From: Streptomyces sp. BV286 | GTDB taxonomy: Bacteria; Actinomycetota; Actinomycetes; Streptomycetales; Streptomycetaceae | DNA length: 64,000 nt | Assembly (NCBI RefSeq): GCF_019090165.1 | Contig: NZ_JAHRIB010000191.1 | Coordinates: forward strand, 1 to 64,000 | Direction: 5' to 3' | In this document: piece after piece, positions 1 through 8,330 of the stretch | Position numbering within the stretch: the stretch's first letter is position 1 | Layout: every line of letters begins with the position of its first letter | Position numbers and translations under genes: made by a program | The notes under the pieces: model-generated | What the model saw: the letters and a program-made list of their open reading frames with translations, nothing else | Database searches by the model: none | Told to the model about the DNA's origin: nothing

Positions 1-47
1 CCGTGGCCCGGTTCGAGGACGGGGGCGTGCCGGTGCCGCGGCACTAG
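1..47 (+). CDS. 3' end of a gene entering from the left (partial)
   Basis: An open + strand frame enters from the window edge and ends in TAG at 45-47, encoding a tail that reads VARFEDGGVPVPRH. It has the expected G/C-rich third positions. Its stop overlaps the stop of the convergent TetR gene. Too little is present to name a family, and it could be chance open frame. Confidence 0.3.
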   Translation, partial: VARFEDGGVPVPRH

Positions 48-670
48 CTCCTTGCGCCGACCATCCTCAGCACCAGGTCCGCGTACAGGGTGCCCACGTC
101 CTCCGGCGTCCGCGAGCCGTTCACGTTGAACCAGCGGGCCACGTCGATGCACAGGGACAGGACCGCGAGGGTCGTGCCCGGGACGTCGGGAACGTCGAAG
201 TCGCCGGCCGCCACGCCGTCCTGGATGATGCCGCGCACCTCGGCGTCGACCTGGCGGCGCAGGGCGATGATCTCCGCGCGGGCGTCCGCGCCGAGCGAGT
301 CCAGCTCGTACTGGACGACCCGCGCGGTGGTACGTCCGCCTGCGTGCCAGCGGACGAAGGAGCTCACGGCGTCGGCGAGCCGCTCGGCCGGGCTGCCGGG
401 ACGGCCGGCCGCCGTCCGCAGGATGTCGAGGGCCTTCTCGTGGCCGATCCTGCTGATCCGGTGGAGCAGCTCTTCCTTCGTCTTGTAGTGGATGTAGAGC
501 GCGGCCGGGCTCATCCCCGCCCGGCCCGCGATGTCGCGGGTCGTCGTCGCGTGGTACCCGCGCTCGGCGAAGGCCTCCACGGCGGCGACGAGCAGCCGCC
601 GGGCCGCGTCAGGGGTGACCTCGGCCCACGGCTGCATCTCGCCGCCGGCCGTCTCCTCCGCCGTACTCAT
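44..670 (-). CDS. TetR/AcrR family transcriptional regulator
   Basis: This 208-residue protein has an N-terminal helix-turn-helix of TetR type at about residues 25-70 (AAVEAFAERGYHATTTRDIA, then GMSPAALYIHYKTKEELL). The C-terminal ligand-binding part is diverse, as is usual in this family. Length is typical. ATG at 670 fits the usual distance to the HTH. A near-palindrome 49 bp upstream (719-734) is a likely operator. The inducer cannot be read from sequence. Its neighbours (YiaA-like membrane protein, acyl-CoA dehydrogenase) hint at fatty-acid or acyl-CoA metabolism, but that is inference. Confidence 0.9.
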   Translation of the reverse strand: MSTAEETAGGEMQPWAEVTPDAARRLLVAAVEAFAERGYHATTTRDIAGRAGMSPAALYIHYKTKEELLHRISRIGHEKALDILRTAAGRPGSPAERLADAVSSFVRWHAGGRTTARVVQYELDSLGADARAEIIALRRQVDAEVRGIIQDGVAAGDFDVPDVPGTTLAVLSLCIDVARWFNVNGSRTPEDVGTLYADLVLRMVGARS

Positions 671-718
671 CGCTCGTTCGCCCCTTCCAGTGACAGGACG
701 AACACCATACCCCCGATA

Positions 719-734
719 CTGAGCGAGCGCTTAG
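719..734. promoter_or_regulatory. Candidate TetR operator (imperfect palindrome)
   Basis: CTGAGCG-AG-CGCTTAG is an inverted repeat with 6 of 7 matching arm positions. It lies between the TetR gene start (670) and the end of the small membrane-protein gene (790). Position and symmetry suit TetR autoregulation. No binding evidence is available. Confidence 0.5.
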
Positions 735-789
735 ACTGCCCGCTCAGAGCGGTGGGAAGCGGCCCCGGGGCCTGGTGGACGGGCGGAGG

Positions 790-1077
790 TCACAGCTTCT
801 CGTAGGGGTCGTGCTCGGCAAGGAGCTTCTCCAGGCGGGCCTGGTCGACGCGGCTGACAATGTGCCCGGCCTCCTGCCGGTCCCGGATCACCTTGGCGAG
901 GGTGAACGCCGAGGTGACGAGGTACAGCACGGCGATTCCCAGGAAGGCGCGCACCCAGGTGTCGGCCTCCAGCCGGAAGATGCCGAGGCCTGTGGCGACG
1001 GCCGCGACGCCGAAGGAGACGACCGCCTGACCGTAGAAGGCGGCGGTGGACTGCTGCTTGACCGGTGTGTCACTCAT
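790..1077 (-). CDS. YiaA/YiaB-like small inner-membrane protein
   Basis: The 95-residue product (from ATG at 1077, MSDTPVKQQ) has two adjacent membrane helices: about residues 10-30 (AAFYGQAVVSFGVAAVATGL) and 38-60 (TWVRAFLGIAVLYLVTSAFTL). These are followed by a charged cytoplasmic tail ending HDPYEKL. The arrangement matches the YiaA/YiaB two-helix domain, whose function is unknown. An in-frame start at 1110 would add 11 residues without membrane character, so 1077 is preferred. It lies between the acyl-CoA dehydrogenase and TetR genes on the same strand. Confidence 0.8.
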   Translation of the reverse strand: MSDTPVKQQSTAAFYGQAVVSFGVAAVATGLGIFRLEADTWVRAFLGIAVLYLVTSAFTLAKVIRDRQEAGHIVSRVDQARLEKLLAEHDPYEKL

Positions 1078-1137
1078 ACGACCAGGGTCGGCGGATGCGG
1101 CCGGTGCCACATCCGCCCGCGTACTCAGTCGACGTAC

Positions 1138-2289
<1,152 letters not shown>

Positions 2290-2346
2290 GCCGAGTCCTC
2301 CCGGTCGAAGGCCACGTGAAGGCCGTGGCGTGAAAGCCGCGACTTT

Positions 2347-2365
2347 AAATTAGCACTGCTAGTTT
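2347..2365. promoter_or_regulatory. Palindromic operator shared with the aldehyde dehydrogenase promoter
   Basis: AAATTAGCACTGCTAGTTT is a 19-bp palindrome with 8 of 9 symmetric positions. It lies in the divergent region between the acyl-CoA dehydrogenase start (2289) and the TetR start (2393). A close copy lies at 7764-7782. Its likely binder is the adjacent TetR protein. The stretch is AT-rich against a very GC-rich background, as expected for a promoter/operator. Confidence 0.7.
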
Positions 2366-2392
2366 CTGTTCCGCAGCCCTACTATGTGCGCC

Positions 2393-3028
2393 ATGGCCCG
2401 ACCGCGCAAGCCCCTCCTCAGCACCGACCGCATCGTCGGGGCGGCACGGACGCTGGTGGACGCCGAGGGCCTCGCCGCGGTGTCGACCCGCCGGCTGGCG
2501 GCGGAACTGGGAGTGAGCGGGCCGTCCCTCTACAACCACTTCCGCACGAAGGACCAGATCCTGGAGGCCGTCGCGGACTCCGTGAGCGCGCAGGTCGACC
2601 TGTCGATGTTCGACGACGGCCGGGACTGGCGCACCGCGCTGCACGACTGGGCCGTCTCCTACCGGGCGGCCCTGCGCGACCACCCGAACATCGTGCCGGT
2701 GCTCGCCCGCGGGCCCGGCCGCCGCCCGGCCGGACTGCGGCTCGCGGACGCCGTCTTCGGTGCGATGGTCGCGGCGGGGTGGCCGCCGGCTCAGGCCACG
2801 TCCATCGGCGCGCTGATGCGGTACTTCGTGATGGGGTCCGCGCTCGGTTCGTTCGCCGGGGGCTTCGTGGACGACGAGACGGCGTACGATCCCGCCGACT
2901 ATCCGCATCTCGGGCAGGCCCATCTCCTTGCCGAGCAGCAGGAGAAGATCGACGAGCGGGCGTTCGAGACGGGGCTCAGGGCGTTGCTGGACGGCTTGGC
3001 CCAGCAGTACGAGGCGCTCCGCGGGTAG
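2393..3028 (+). CDS. TetR/AcrR family regulator of the acyl-CoA dehydrogenase / aldehyde dehydrogenase genes
   Basis: The 211-residue regulator has an HTH at about residues 10-55 (RIVGAARTLVDAEGLAAVST, then GVSGPSLYNHFRTKDQILEAV) and a TetR C-terminal domain. ATG at 2393 lies 8 bp after TACTAT at 2380-2385, which fits a -10 element and a leaderless transcript. The in-frame ATG at 2384 would overlap that element. The gene is divergent from the acyl-CoA dehydrogenase with the 19-bp operator between them. A second copy of the operator upstream of the aldehyde dehydrogenase suggests it controls both units. The ligand is unknown; an acyl-CoA is plausible. Confidence 0.9.
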   Translation: MARPRKPLLSTDRIVGAARTLVDAEGLAAVSTRRLAAELGVSGPSLYNHFRTKDQILEAVADSVSAQVDLSMFDDGRDWRTALHDWAVSYRAALRDHPNIVPVLARGPGRRPAGLRLADAVFGAMVAAGWPPAQATSIGALMRYFVMGSALGSFAGGFVDDETAYDPADYPHLGQAHLLAEQQEKIDERAFETGLRALLDGLAQQYEALRG

Positions 3029-3083
3029 GGGGTTCTGTGGTGGTGGGGGTCTGCGGTGGTGGGGTGGGCCGTGGCTTATGCGC

Positions 3084-3260
3084 CGTTCCCCGCGCCCTTT
3101 GACGGCGCTTCGGTGGTGCGGGCGTACGACGGCTGCGGGCCGTGGGGGCTGAGCGCGCAGTTCCCCGCGCCCCTCAAAGGCGCTCCGGTGGTGCGGTTGC
3201 TCCACGGCTGCGGCGCCCTATGGGCTGAGCGCGGCGTTCCCCGCGCCCTTGAGGGGCGCC
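3084..3260. repeat. Tandem repeat, 76-bp period, carrying the dispersed GTTCCCCGCGCCC element
   Basis: The core GTTCCCCGCGCCC occurs at 3084, 3160 and 3236, spaced exactly 76 bp. The intervening units are similar to each other (GGTGGTGCGG, CGGCTGCGG and GGGCTGAGCGCG recur). The core is the reverse complement of the GGGGCGCGGGGAAC element at 20403-20533 and 44068-44081. The stretch 3029-3308 holds no convincing gene. Confidence 0.8.
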
Positions 3261-3308
3261 GGGCATCTTTCGGTGTTCGGCGAAGTGTGGGGCGTGCATG
3301 CTGGGGTC

Positions 3309-4043
3309 ATGTCCTCCTCACGCACGGGGCGGGCGCGGGGCGCGCGCGCTGGCGCCGCGGGGCTCGCTGCCCTTGCCTCCCTGGTCGCCGACGAGACGCG
3401 GGCCGCGTTCCTGCTGGTGCTGCTCGACGGGCGGGCGTGGACCGCCGGGGAACTGGCGCGGCACGCGGGGGTCGCCGCGTCCACGGCCAGCGAACACCTG
3501 GGAAAGCTGGTCTCGGGCGGGCTGCTGACCGAGGAGCGGCAGGGGCGCCACCGGTACGTACGGCTGGCCGACGCCCGGGTCGCCCAGCTCGTCGAGGACC
3601 TCGCCGCGCAGGTGACGCCGACGGCGGCCGCACGGCCGCACACCCTGCGCGAGGCCGGCGCCGGCAGTGCGATGGCTCGCGGCCGTACCTGCTACGACCA
3701 TCTCGCCGGCCGTCTCGGCATCGCGGTCACCGACGCGCTCACCGGGCTCGGCCTGTTGCGCCAGGACACCGGGTTCGCGCTCACCGACGAGGGGGTGAGC
3801 TGGTTCGACACCCTGGGCGTCCCTCTCGTACGCACCGGCCGGCGCCCGCTCGCCCGGGCCTGCCTGGACTGGACGGAACGGCGTCCTCATCTCGCGGGGA
3901 CCGCGGGAGCCGCGCTGTGCCGGCACGCCCTGGACGCGGGGTGGTGCGTACGCATCGGCTCCGAACGGGCCGTGAAGGTCACGGACCGGGGCGAGCGGAT
4001 GTTCGCGGAGCTGCTGGGGATCCGGCCGGAGGCGCTGCGCTGA
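3309..4043 (+). CDS. ArsR/HTH-20 family winged-helix transcriptional regulator
   Basis: The 244-residue protein has an ArsR-like winged helix near its N-terminus (ETRAAFLLVLLDGRAWTAGE, AASTASEHLGKLVSGGLLTE, wing RQGRHRYVRLAD). A longer C-terminal domain is typical of the Streptomyces 'helix-turn-helix domain / DUF' ArsR group. No CxC metal-binding pair is seen in the recognition helix, so metal sensing is not supported. ATG at 3309 is chosen because the upstream extension to 3249 lacks domain character. It precedes the EamA exporter on the same strand with a 142-bp gap, so it may regulate that gene. Confidence 0.85.
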   Translation: MSSSRTGRARGARAGAAGLAALASLVADETRAAFLLVLLDGRAWTAGELARHAGVAASTASEHLGKLVSGGLLTEERQGRHRYVRLADARVAQLVEDLAAQVTPTAAARPHTLREAGAGSAMARGRTCYDHLAGRLGIAVTDALTGLGLLRQDTGFALTDEGVSWFDTLGVPLVRTGRRPLARACLDWTERRPHLAGTAGAALCRHALDAGWCVRIGSERAVKVTDRGERMFAELLGIRPEALR

Positions 4044-4185
4044 CCCGCCGGGACCGTAGCCCCCCTGTCGCCGAACGGCCGACGCCGGGTGCCGGAACCC
4101 GGACCCCGGAACCCAGGCCCTGGCAAAGAGCCCGTCCGAAAATCGCGAGCCCTTCGACCGCCTCCCGCCTAGCCTCTGGACCGTG

Positions 4186-5184
4186 ATGAACTCTGCTGCG
4201 CCCGCCCGTCGTACCGAACTGCTCGCCGCCGCGGCAGCCACGGTCACCGTGCTGCTGTGGGCCTCCGCCTTCGTGTCCATCCGCAGTGCGGGCGAGGCCT
4301 ACGCGCCCGGCGCGCTGGCTCTGGGACGCCTGCTCGCCGGGGCGCTGGTCCTCGGGGTGATCTGCCTGATACGCCGGGAGGGACTGCCCGCGCGGGCCGC
4401 CTGGCCGGGCATCGTGGTGTCCGGGCTGCTCTGGTTCGGGCTGTACATGGTGGTGCTCAACTGGGGTGAGCAGAAGGTCGACGCCGGGACCGCCGCCCTG
4501 GTGGTGAACGTCGGACCGCTGATCATGGCCCTCCTCGCGGGCTGGCTGCTCAAGGAGGGGCTGCCGCAGCGGCTGCTCGCCGGGATGGCCGTCTCCTTCG
4601 CGGGCGCGGCGGTCGTCGGACTGTCCATGTCCGGCGAGGGCAGCGCCTCCGTGGTCGGCGTGCTGCTCTGCCTGCTCGCCGCGGTCGCGTACGCGGGCGG
4701 TGTGGTCGCCCAGAAGCCGGCCCTGCGGCACGGTTCCGCGCTCCAGGTGACGACGTACGGGTGTGTGATCGGCGCGGTGGCCTGCCTGCCCTTCGCCGGG
4801 CAGCTGGTCTCCGACGCCCGGGACGCCCCGCTGTCCGCGACCCTCAACATGCTGTACCTGGGCGTCTTCCCGACCGCTCTCGCCTTCACCACCTGGGCGT
4901 TCGCGCTGGCCCGCACGACGGCCGGGCGGATGGGGGCCACCACGTACGCGGTACCCGCGCTGGTGGTGCTGATGTCCTGGGCGGCGCTCGACGAGGTGCC
5001 GGGGTGGATCACTCTGGGCGGCGGGCTGGTGTGTCTCGCGGGCGTGGCGGTGTCGCGGTCGGGGCCCCGGAGCGCGGCGACGGCAGGGGCGGCCACTCCC
5101 GCCACGGCCGTCGGCGCGGCTGCGGAGACCGGCCCGGAGACACACCCTGAAACGCGCCCTGAGCCGCAGTCCGGGAAGGCCTAG
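4186..5184 (+). CDS. EamA/DMT-family transporter
   Basis: The product has ten predicted membrane helices arranged as two EamA repeats. The first repeat starts ATVTVLLWASAFVSIRSAGE; the second follows SASVVGVLLCLLAAVAYAGG. An Ala/Thr/Glu-rich cytoplasmic tail follows the last helix. Family members export metabolites or amino acids by drug/metabolite exchange; the substrate cannot be predicted. ATG 4186 overlaps an alternative GTG at 4183. TAGCCT just upstream could be a -10 for a near-leaderless message. It is convergent with the alcohol dehydrogenase, with only 7 bp between. Confidence 0.88.
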   Translation: MNSAAPARRTELLAAAAATVTVLLWASAFVSIRSAGEAYAPGALALGRLLAGALVLGVICLIRREGLPARAAWPGIVVSGLLWFGLYMVVLNWGEQKVDAGTAALVVNVGPLIMALLAGWLLKEGLPQRLLAGMAVSFAGAAVVGLSMSGEGSASVVGVLLCLLAAVAYAGGVVAQKPALRHGSALQVTTYGCVIGAVACLPFAGQLVSDARDAPLSATLNMLYLGVFPTALAFTTWAFALARTTAGRMGATTYAVPALVVLMSWAALDEVPGWITLGGGLVCLAGVAVSRSGPRSAATAGAATPATAVGAAAETGPETHPETRPEPQSGKA

Positions 5185-5191
5185 GGCAGCC

Positions 5192-6298
5192 CTAGTCCGC
5201 GAACATCACCATCGCTCGTCCGCCCTTGCCGGCCAGCATGTTCTCGAACGCCGACGGGATGCCGTCCAGGCCGATCCGTTCCGTGACGAGGGCGCCCAGG
5301 TCCAGCCGTCCCGCCCGCACGTGCTCGGCGAGGACCGGCAGGTCACGGGCGGGATCGGAGTTGCCGTAGACGCAGCCGGAGAGCGTGCGGCCCCAGTGGA
5401 AGATCTCCAGCGCGTTGAAGGAGACCTGCTGGTCCTTGCCGCCGATGCCGACGACCGTGGTCCGGCCGCCCCGACGTGTGGACTCCCACGCGGCGCGGAT
5501 CGTGACGGCACGGCCCACGCACTCCACGGCCACGTCCACGCCCTGCTTGCCGGTGAGCCCCCGGATCTCACGCGCCGTGGCGTCCGAGGCGACGACGTAC
5601 TCCGTCGCTCCGGCCTCCCGCGCCAGGGCCTCCTTCTCCGGTGACACGTCGACCGCCACGATCGTCGAGGCACCGGCGATCCGGGCGGCCTGGAGAGCCG
5701 CGAGCCCCACGCCGCCGACGCCGAAGACCGCCACGGTCTCACCGGCGCGGACCTGAGCCGAGTGGTGCACCGCCCCGTAGCCGGTCAGTACGGCACAGCC
5801 GAGCAGGGCGGCGTCCGCCAGGGGGATCCCGTCCGGCGCCGGCAGCACGCACGCGCCCGGCACCACCGTTTCCTGCGCGAACGCGGCGACGTTCAGGCCC
5901 GGGTACAGGTCCGTCCCGTCGGAGGTGCGCCGCGCGTACACGTTCCCGGCCCCCACCAGCGCGTTGGCGCACAGCCACACCTCGCCCAGTGTGCAGGCGT
6001 GACAGCTTCCGCAGGAGGGAGCCCAGTTGAGGACGACTCCGTCCCCGGGGGCGACGTGCGTGACGCCGGGCCCGACGGAGACGACGGTCCCCGACCCCTC
6101 GTGCCCGAGGACGGCGGGCACCGGCACCCGCATGGTGCCGTTGGTCAGCGACAGGTCGGAGTGACAGACCCCGGCGGCGGCGAGGCGCACCCGCACCTGC
6201 CCGGGGCCGGGCTCCGGCAGTTCGATCCCGGTGACCTCCAGCGGGGCCCCGACGGCGGGCAGGACGGCGGCGCGAACCGTGTCGGTGTTACGGGCCAT
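5192..6298 (-). CDS. Zn-dependent alcohol dehydrogenase (MDR superfamily)
   Basis: This is a medium-chain dehydrogenase of 368 residues. Signs are the catalytic-zinc motif GVCHSDLSL, GHEGSGTV, the structural-zinc lobe CGSCHACTLGEVWLC with four cysteines, and the NAD-binding glycine motif VFGVGGVGLAALQAARIAGA. It oxidises primary alcohols to aldehydes with NAD. The aldehyde dehydrogenase lies 13 bp upstream on the same strand. The pair would convert alcohol to aldehyde to acid, probably as one transcript from the operator at 7764-7782. A class III-like (thiol-adduct) specificity is possible but not shown. Confidence 0.93.
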   Translation of the reverse strand: MARNTDTVRAAVLPAVGAPLEVTGIELPEPGPGQVRVRLAAAGVCHSDLSLTNGTMRVPVPAVLGHEGSGTVVSVGPGVTHVAPGDGVVLNWAPSCGSCHACTLGEVWLCANALVGAGNVYARRTSDGTDLYPGLNVAAFAQETVVPGACVLPAPDGIPLADAALLGCAVLTGYGAVHHSAQVRAGETVAVFGVGGVGLAALQAARIAGASTIVAVDVSPEKEALAREAGATEYVVASDATAREIRGLTGKQGVDVAVECVGRAVTIRAAWESTRRGGRTTVVGIGGKDQQVSFNALEIFHWGRTLSGCVYGNSDPARDLPVLAEHVRAGRLDLGALVTERIGLDGIPSAFENMLAGKGGRAMVMFAD

Positions 6299-6311
6299 GC
6301 GTACAACGCTC

Positions 6312-7700
6312 CTAGAACTGGAGGGACTTGGTCTGGAGGTACTCGGAGAGTCCGTGCGAGCCCAGCTCGCGCCCGACGCCCGACTGCTTGTAACCGCCGA
6401 AGGGCGCGAGGGGGTTGAAGCGTCCGCCGTTGATGTCGACCTGCCCGGTGTCCAGGCGTCGCGCGAAGGCCACCGCCTCCGCCTCCTCCCCGGCCCAGAC
6501 GGCGCCCGCGAGCCCGTACACCGTGCCGTTGGCGATGCGCAGGGCGTCCGCCTCGTCCTCGTACCGGATGACCGACAGGACCGGGCCGAAGATCTCCTCC
6601 TGGGCGATCGTCATCTCCGGGGTGACGTCCGCGAAGACGGTCGGGCTGACGAAGTACCCCTGTTCCTGGGGGGCTTCGGGTCCGCCGGCGACCAGGCGTG
6701 CGCCCTCGGCGACGCCCTTCTCGATGTAACCCCGCACGCGCTGCTGCTGCTTGGCGTTGACGACGGGTCCGATGCGCTCGCCGTACTTCGCGGCGGCGTC
6801 GGCGGCCAGGGAGACCGCCTCGTCGTACTGCGAGGTGTGCACCAGCATGCGGGTCCAGGCGCTGCACGTCTGGCCGGAGTTGGACATCACGTTGGCGACG
6901 CCGACGTTCACCGCCTTGGCCAGGTCGGCGCTCGGCAGGATGACGTTGGCGGACTTGCCGCCCAGTTCCAGCGCGACCCGCTTGACGGCCGCGCCCGCCG
7001 TCGCGCCGATCCGCCTGCCGACGGCCGTCGAGCCGGTGAAGGAGACGAGGTCCACGCCCTCGTGCCCGGCGAGCGCCTGGCCCGCGACCGGGCCGAGGCC
7101 GGTGACGAGGTTGAAGACACCGGCCGGCAGACCCGCCTCGTGGACCGCCTCCGCGAAGAGCTGCGCGGTCAGCGGGGTGTCCTCGGCGGGCTTCAGCACC
7201 ACCGTGCAGCCCGCCGCGAGGGCCGGGGCGACCTTGGCGACGATCTGGTGCAGCGGGTAGTTCCAGGGGGTGATCGCTCCGACGACGCCGACCGGTTCCA
7301 GGTAGACGGTCGAGTTCCCGACCTTCTCCTCGAAGGCGTACGAGGCGGCGAGTTCGGCGTACGAACCGGCGACCGCGACCGGCGCCCCCACGTGTACCGC
7401 CTGGGAGAACTTCAGCGGCGATCCGAGCTCGGCGGTGACCGTCCCGGCGATCTCGTCCCTGCGGGCGACGAGGACGTCCCGGAGTGCGCCGATCCGCGCG
7501 GCGCGCTCGGCGGGCGGGGTGGCGGCCCAGCCCGGGAAGGCGCCGCGGGCGGCCCGGACGGCGGCGTCGACGTCCTCGGCGGTGCCCGCCGGGACATGGC
7601 CGATGACCTGCCCGTCGGCCGGGTTCACGACGGCGATCGTGTCCGCCCCAGCGGCCGGGCGCCATTCGCCGTCGATGTACATGCCGTCGTGTGCCTTCAT
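6312..7700 (-). CDS. Aldehyde dehydrogenase family protein
   Basis: This NAD(P)-dependent aldehyde-to-acid enzyme has 462 residues from ATG 7700 (MKAHDGMYIDGEWRP). Seen are the ITPWNYPL cofactor segment, GSTAVGRRI, LELGGKSANVIL with the catalytic Glu, NSGQTCSAWTRML with the nucleophilic Cys, and EEIFGPVLSV. The upstream in-frame start at 7760 would include the promoter region, so it is not used. A good GGGAGGAACGC ribosome-binding site precedes 7700. The operator at 7764-7782, matching the one near the TetR gene at 2393, implies common control with acyl-CoA dehydrogenase. Confidence 0.94.
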   Translation of the reverse strand: MKAHDGMYIDGEWRPAAGADTIAVVNPADGQVIGHVPAGTAEDVDAAVRAARGAFPGWAATPPAERAARIGALRDVLVARRDEIAGTVTAELGSPLKFSQAVHVGAPVAVAGSYAELAASYAFEEKVGNSTVYLEPVGVVGAITPWNYPLHQIVAKVAPALAAGCTVVLKPAEDTPLTAQLFAEAVHEAGLPAGVFNLVTGLGPVAGQALAGHEGVDLVSFTGSTAVGRRIGATAGAAVKRVALELGGKSANVILPSADLAKAVNVGVANVMSNSGQTCSAWTRMLVHTSQYDEAVSLAADAAAKYGERIGPVVNAKQQQRVRGYIEKGVAEGARLVAGGPEAPQEQGYFVSPTVFADVTPEMTIAQEEIFGPVLSVIRYEDEADALRIANGTVYGLAGAVWAGEEAEAVAFARRLDTGQVDINGGRFNPLAPFGGYKQSGVGRELGSHGLSEYLQTKSLQF

Positions 7701-7763
7701 GCGTTCCTCCCGGGAGTGGGGCGGCGTCGTCCGCCACCCCAACCTAGCCGTCGTCCACACCTC

Positions 7764-7782
7764 AAACTAGCGGTGTTAGTTT
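7764..7782. promoter_or_regulatory. Second copy of the 19-bp TetR-type operator, upstream of aldehyde dehydrogenase
   Basis: AAACTAGCGGTGTTAGTTT is a palindrome with 7 of 9 symmetric positions. It agrees with the reverse complement of the 2347-2365 site (AAACTAGCAGTGCTAATTT) at 16 of 19 positions. It sits 64 bp upstream of the aldehyde dehydrogenase ATG. Confidence 0.7.
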
Positions 7783-7848
7783 TTGCACGCCAGGGGCGCC
7801 GCCGCGGTGGACGCCGCAGGCTCCGGTCCGGCCGGGAGGAACCGGACC

Positions 7849-8310
7849 TCAGAAGTCCGCGCGTGTCGGTTCGTCCAGCCTGGCCACGGACTCCTGGCCG
7901 AACTCGCGCTCGTACGCGTTGCGGATCCGCTCGATCCGCGGGTCGGCCGCCCGGGCCCGCCCGGCCGGATACAGCAGGATCAGCTCGTACGACCGCTCGC
8001 GCTCGACCACGCCGTTCCTGTCCCGCCACTGACCGCGCCCGTCCTGCACGGTGAGCCCGTCCGGGAAGGCCGGGGTGACCTTCCGGTCGACGAAGTCCAT
8101 GAACTGCCGGTCGGTGACGGCCGGGCCCCCGTCGGGGCGCTCGGTGCCGAAGAACAGACGCGTCTCGACGTAGGCCGCGCCCCTGACGGCCGGGGCGGCT
8201 TCCCGGGGCTTGTCCTCGGTGAGCGTGGCGTACGCGGCCGGGGCTCCGGCGAACAGCAGGGCGGAGGCGGTCGCGACGGCGAGGCGGGTTCGGGTGATGT
8301 TCGTGATCAT
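7849..8310 (-). CDS. Secreted DUF3574-type protein
   Basis: This protein of 153 residues starts with a signal peptide (ITRTRLAVATASALLFAGAP, cleavage near AYA-TL). The mature part begins YVETRLFFGTERPDGGPAVT and contains FMDFVDRKVTPAFPDGLTV, GQWRD and YEREFGQESV. This pattern is that of the DUF3574 family, which has no known function. ATG 8310 is chosen because it begins the signal peptide; the longer open frame upstream is out of character and overlaps the ABC ATPase gene. It lies 20 bp downstream of that gene on the same strand. Confidence 0.85.
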   Translation of the reverse strand: MITNITRTRLAVATASALLFAGAPAAYATLTEDKPREAAPAVRGAAYVETRLFFGTERPDGGPAVTDRQFMDFVDRKVTPAFPDGLTVQDGRGQWRDRNGVVERERSYELILLYPAGRARAADPRIERIRNAYEREFGQESVARLDEPTRADF

Positions 8311-8330
8311 GGACGTATGCCTAGCGGGAC

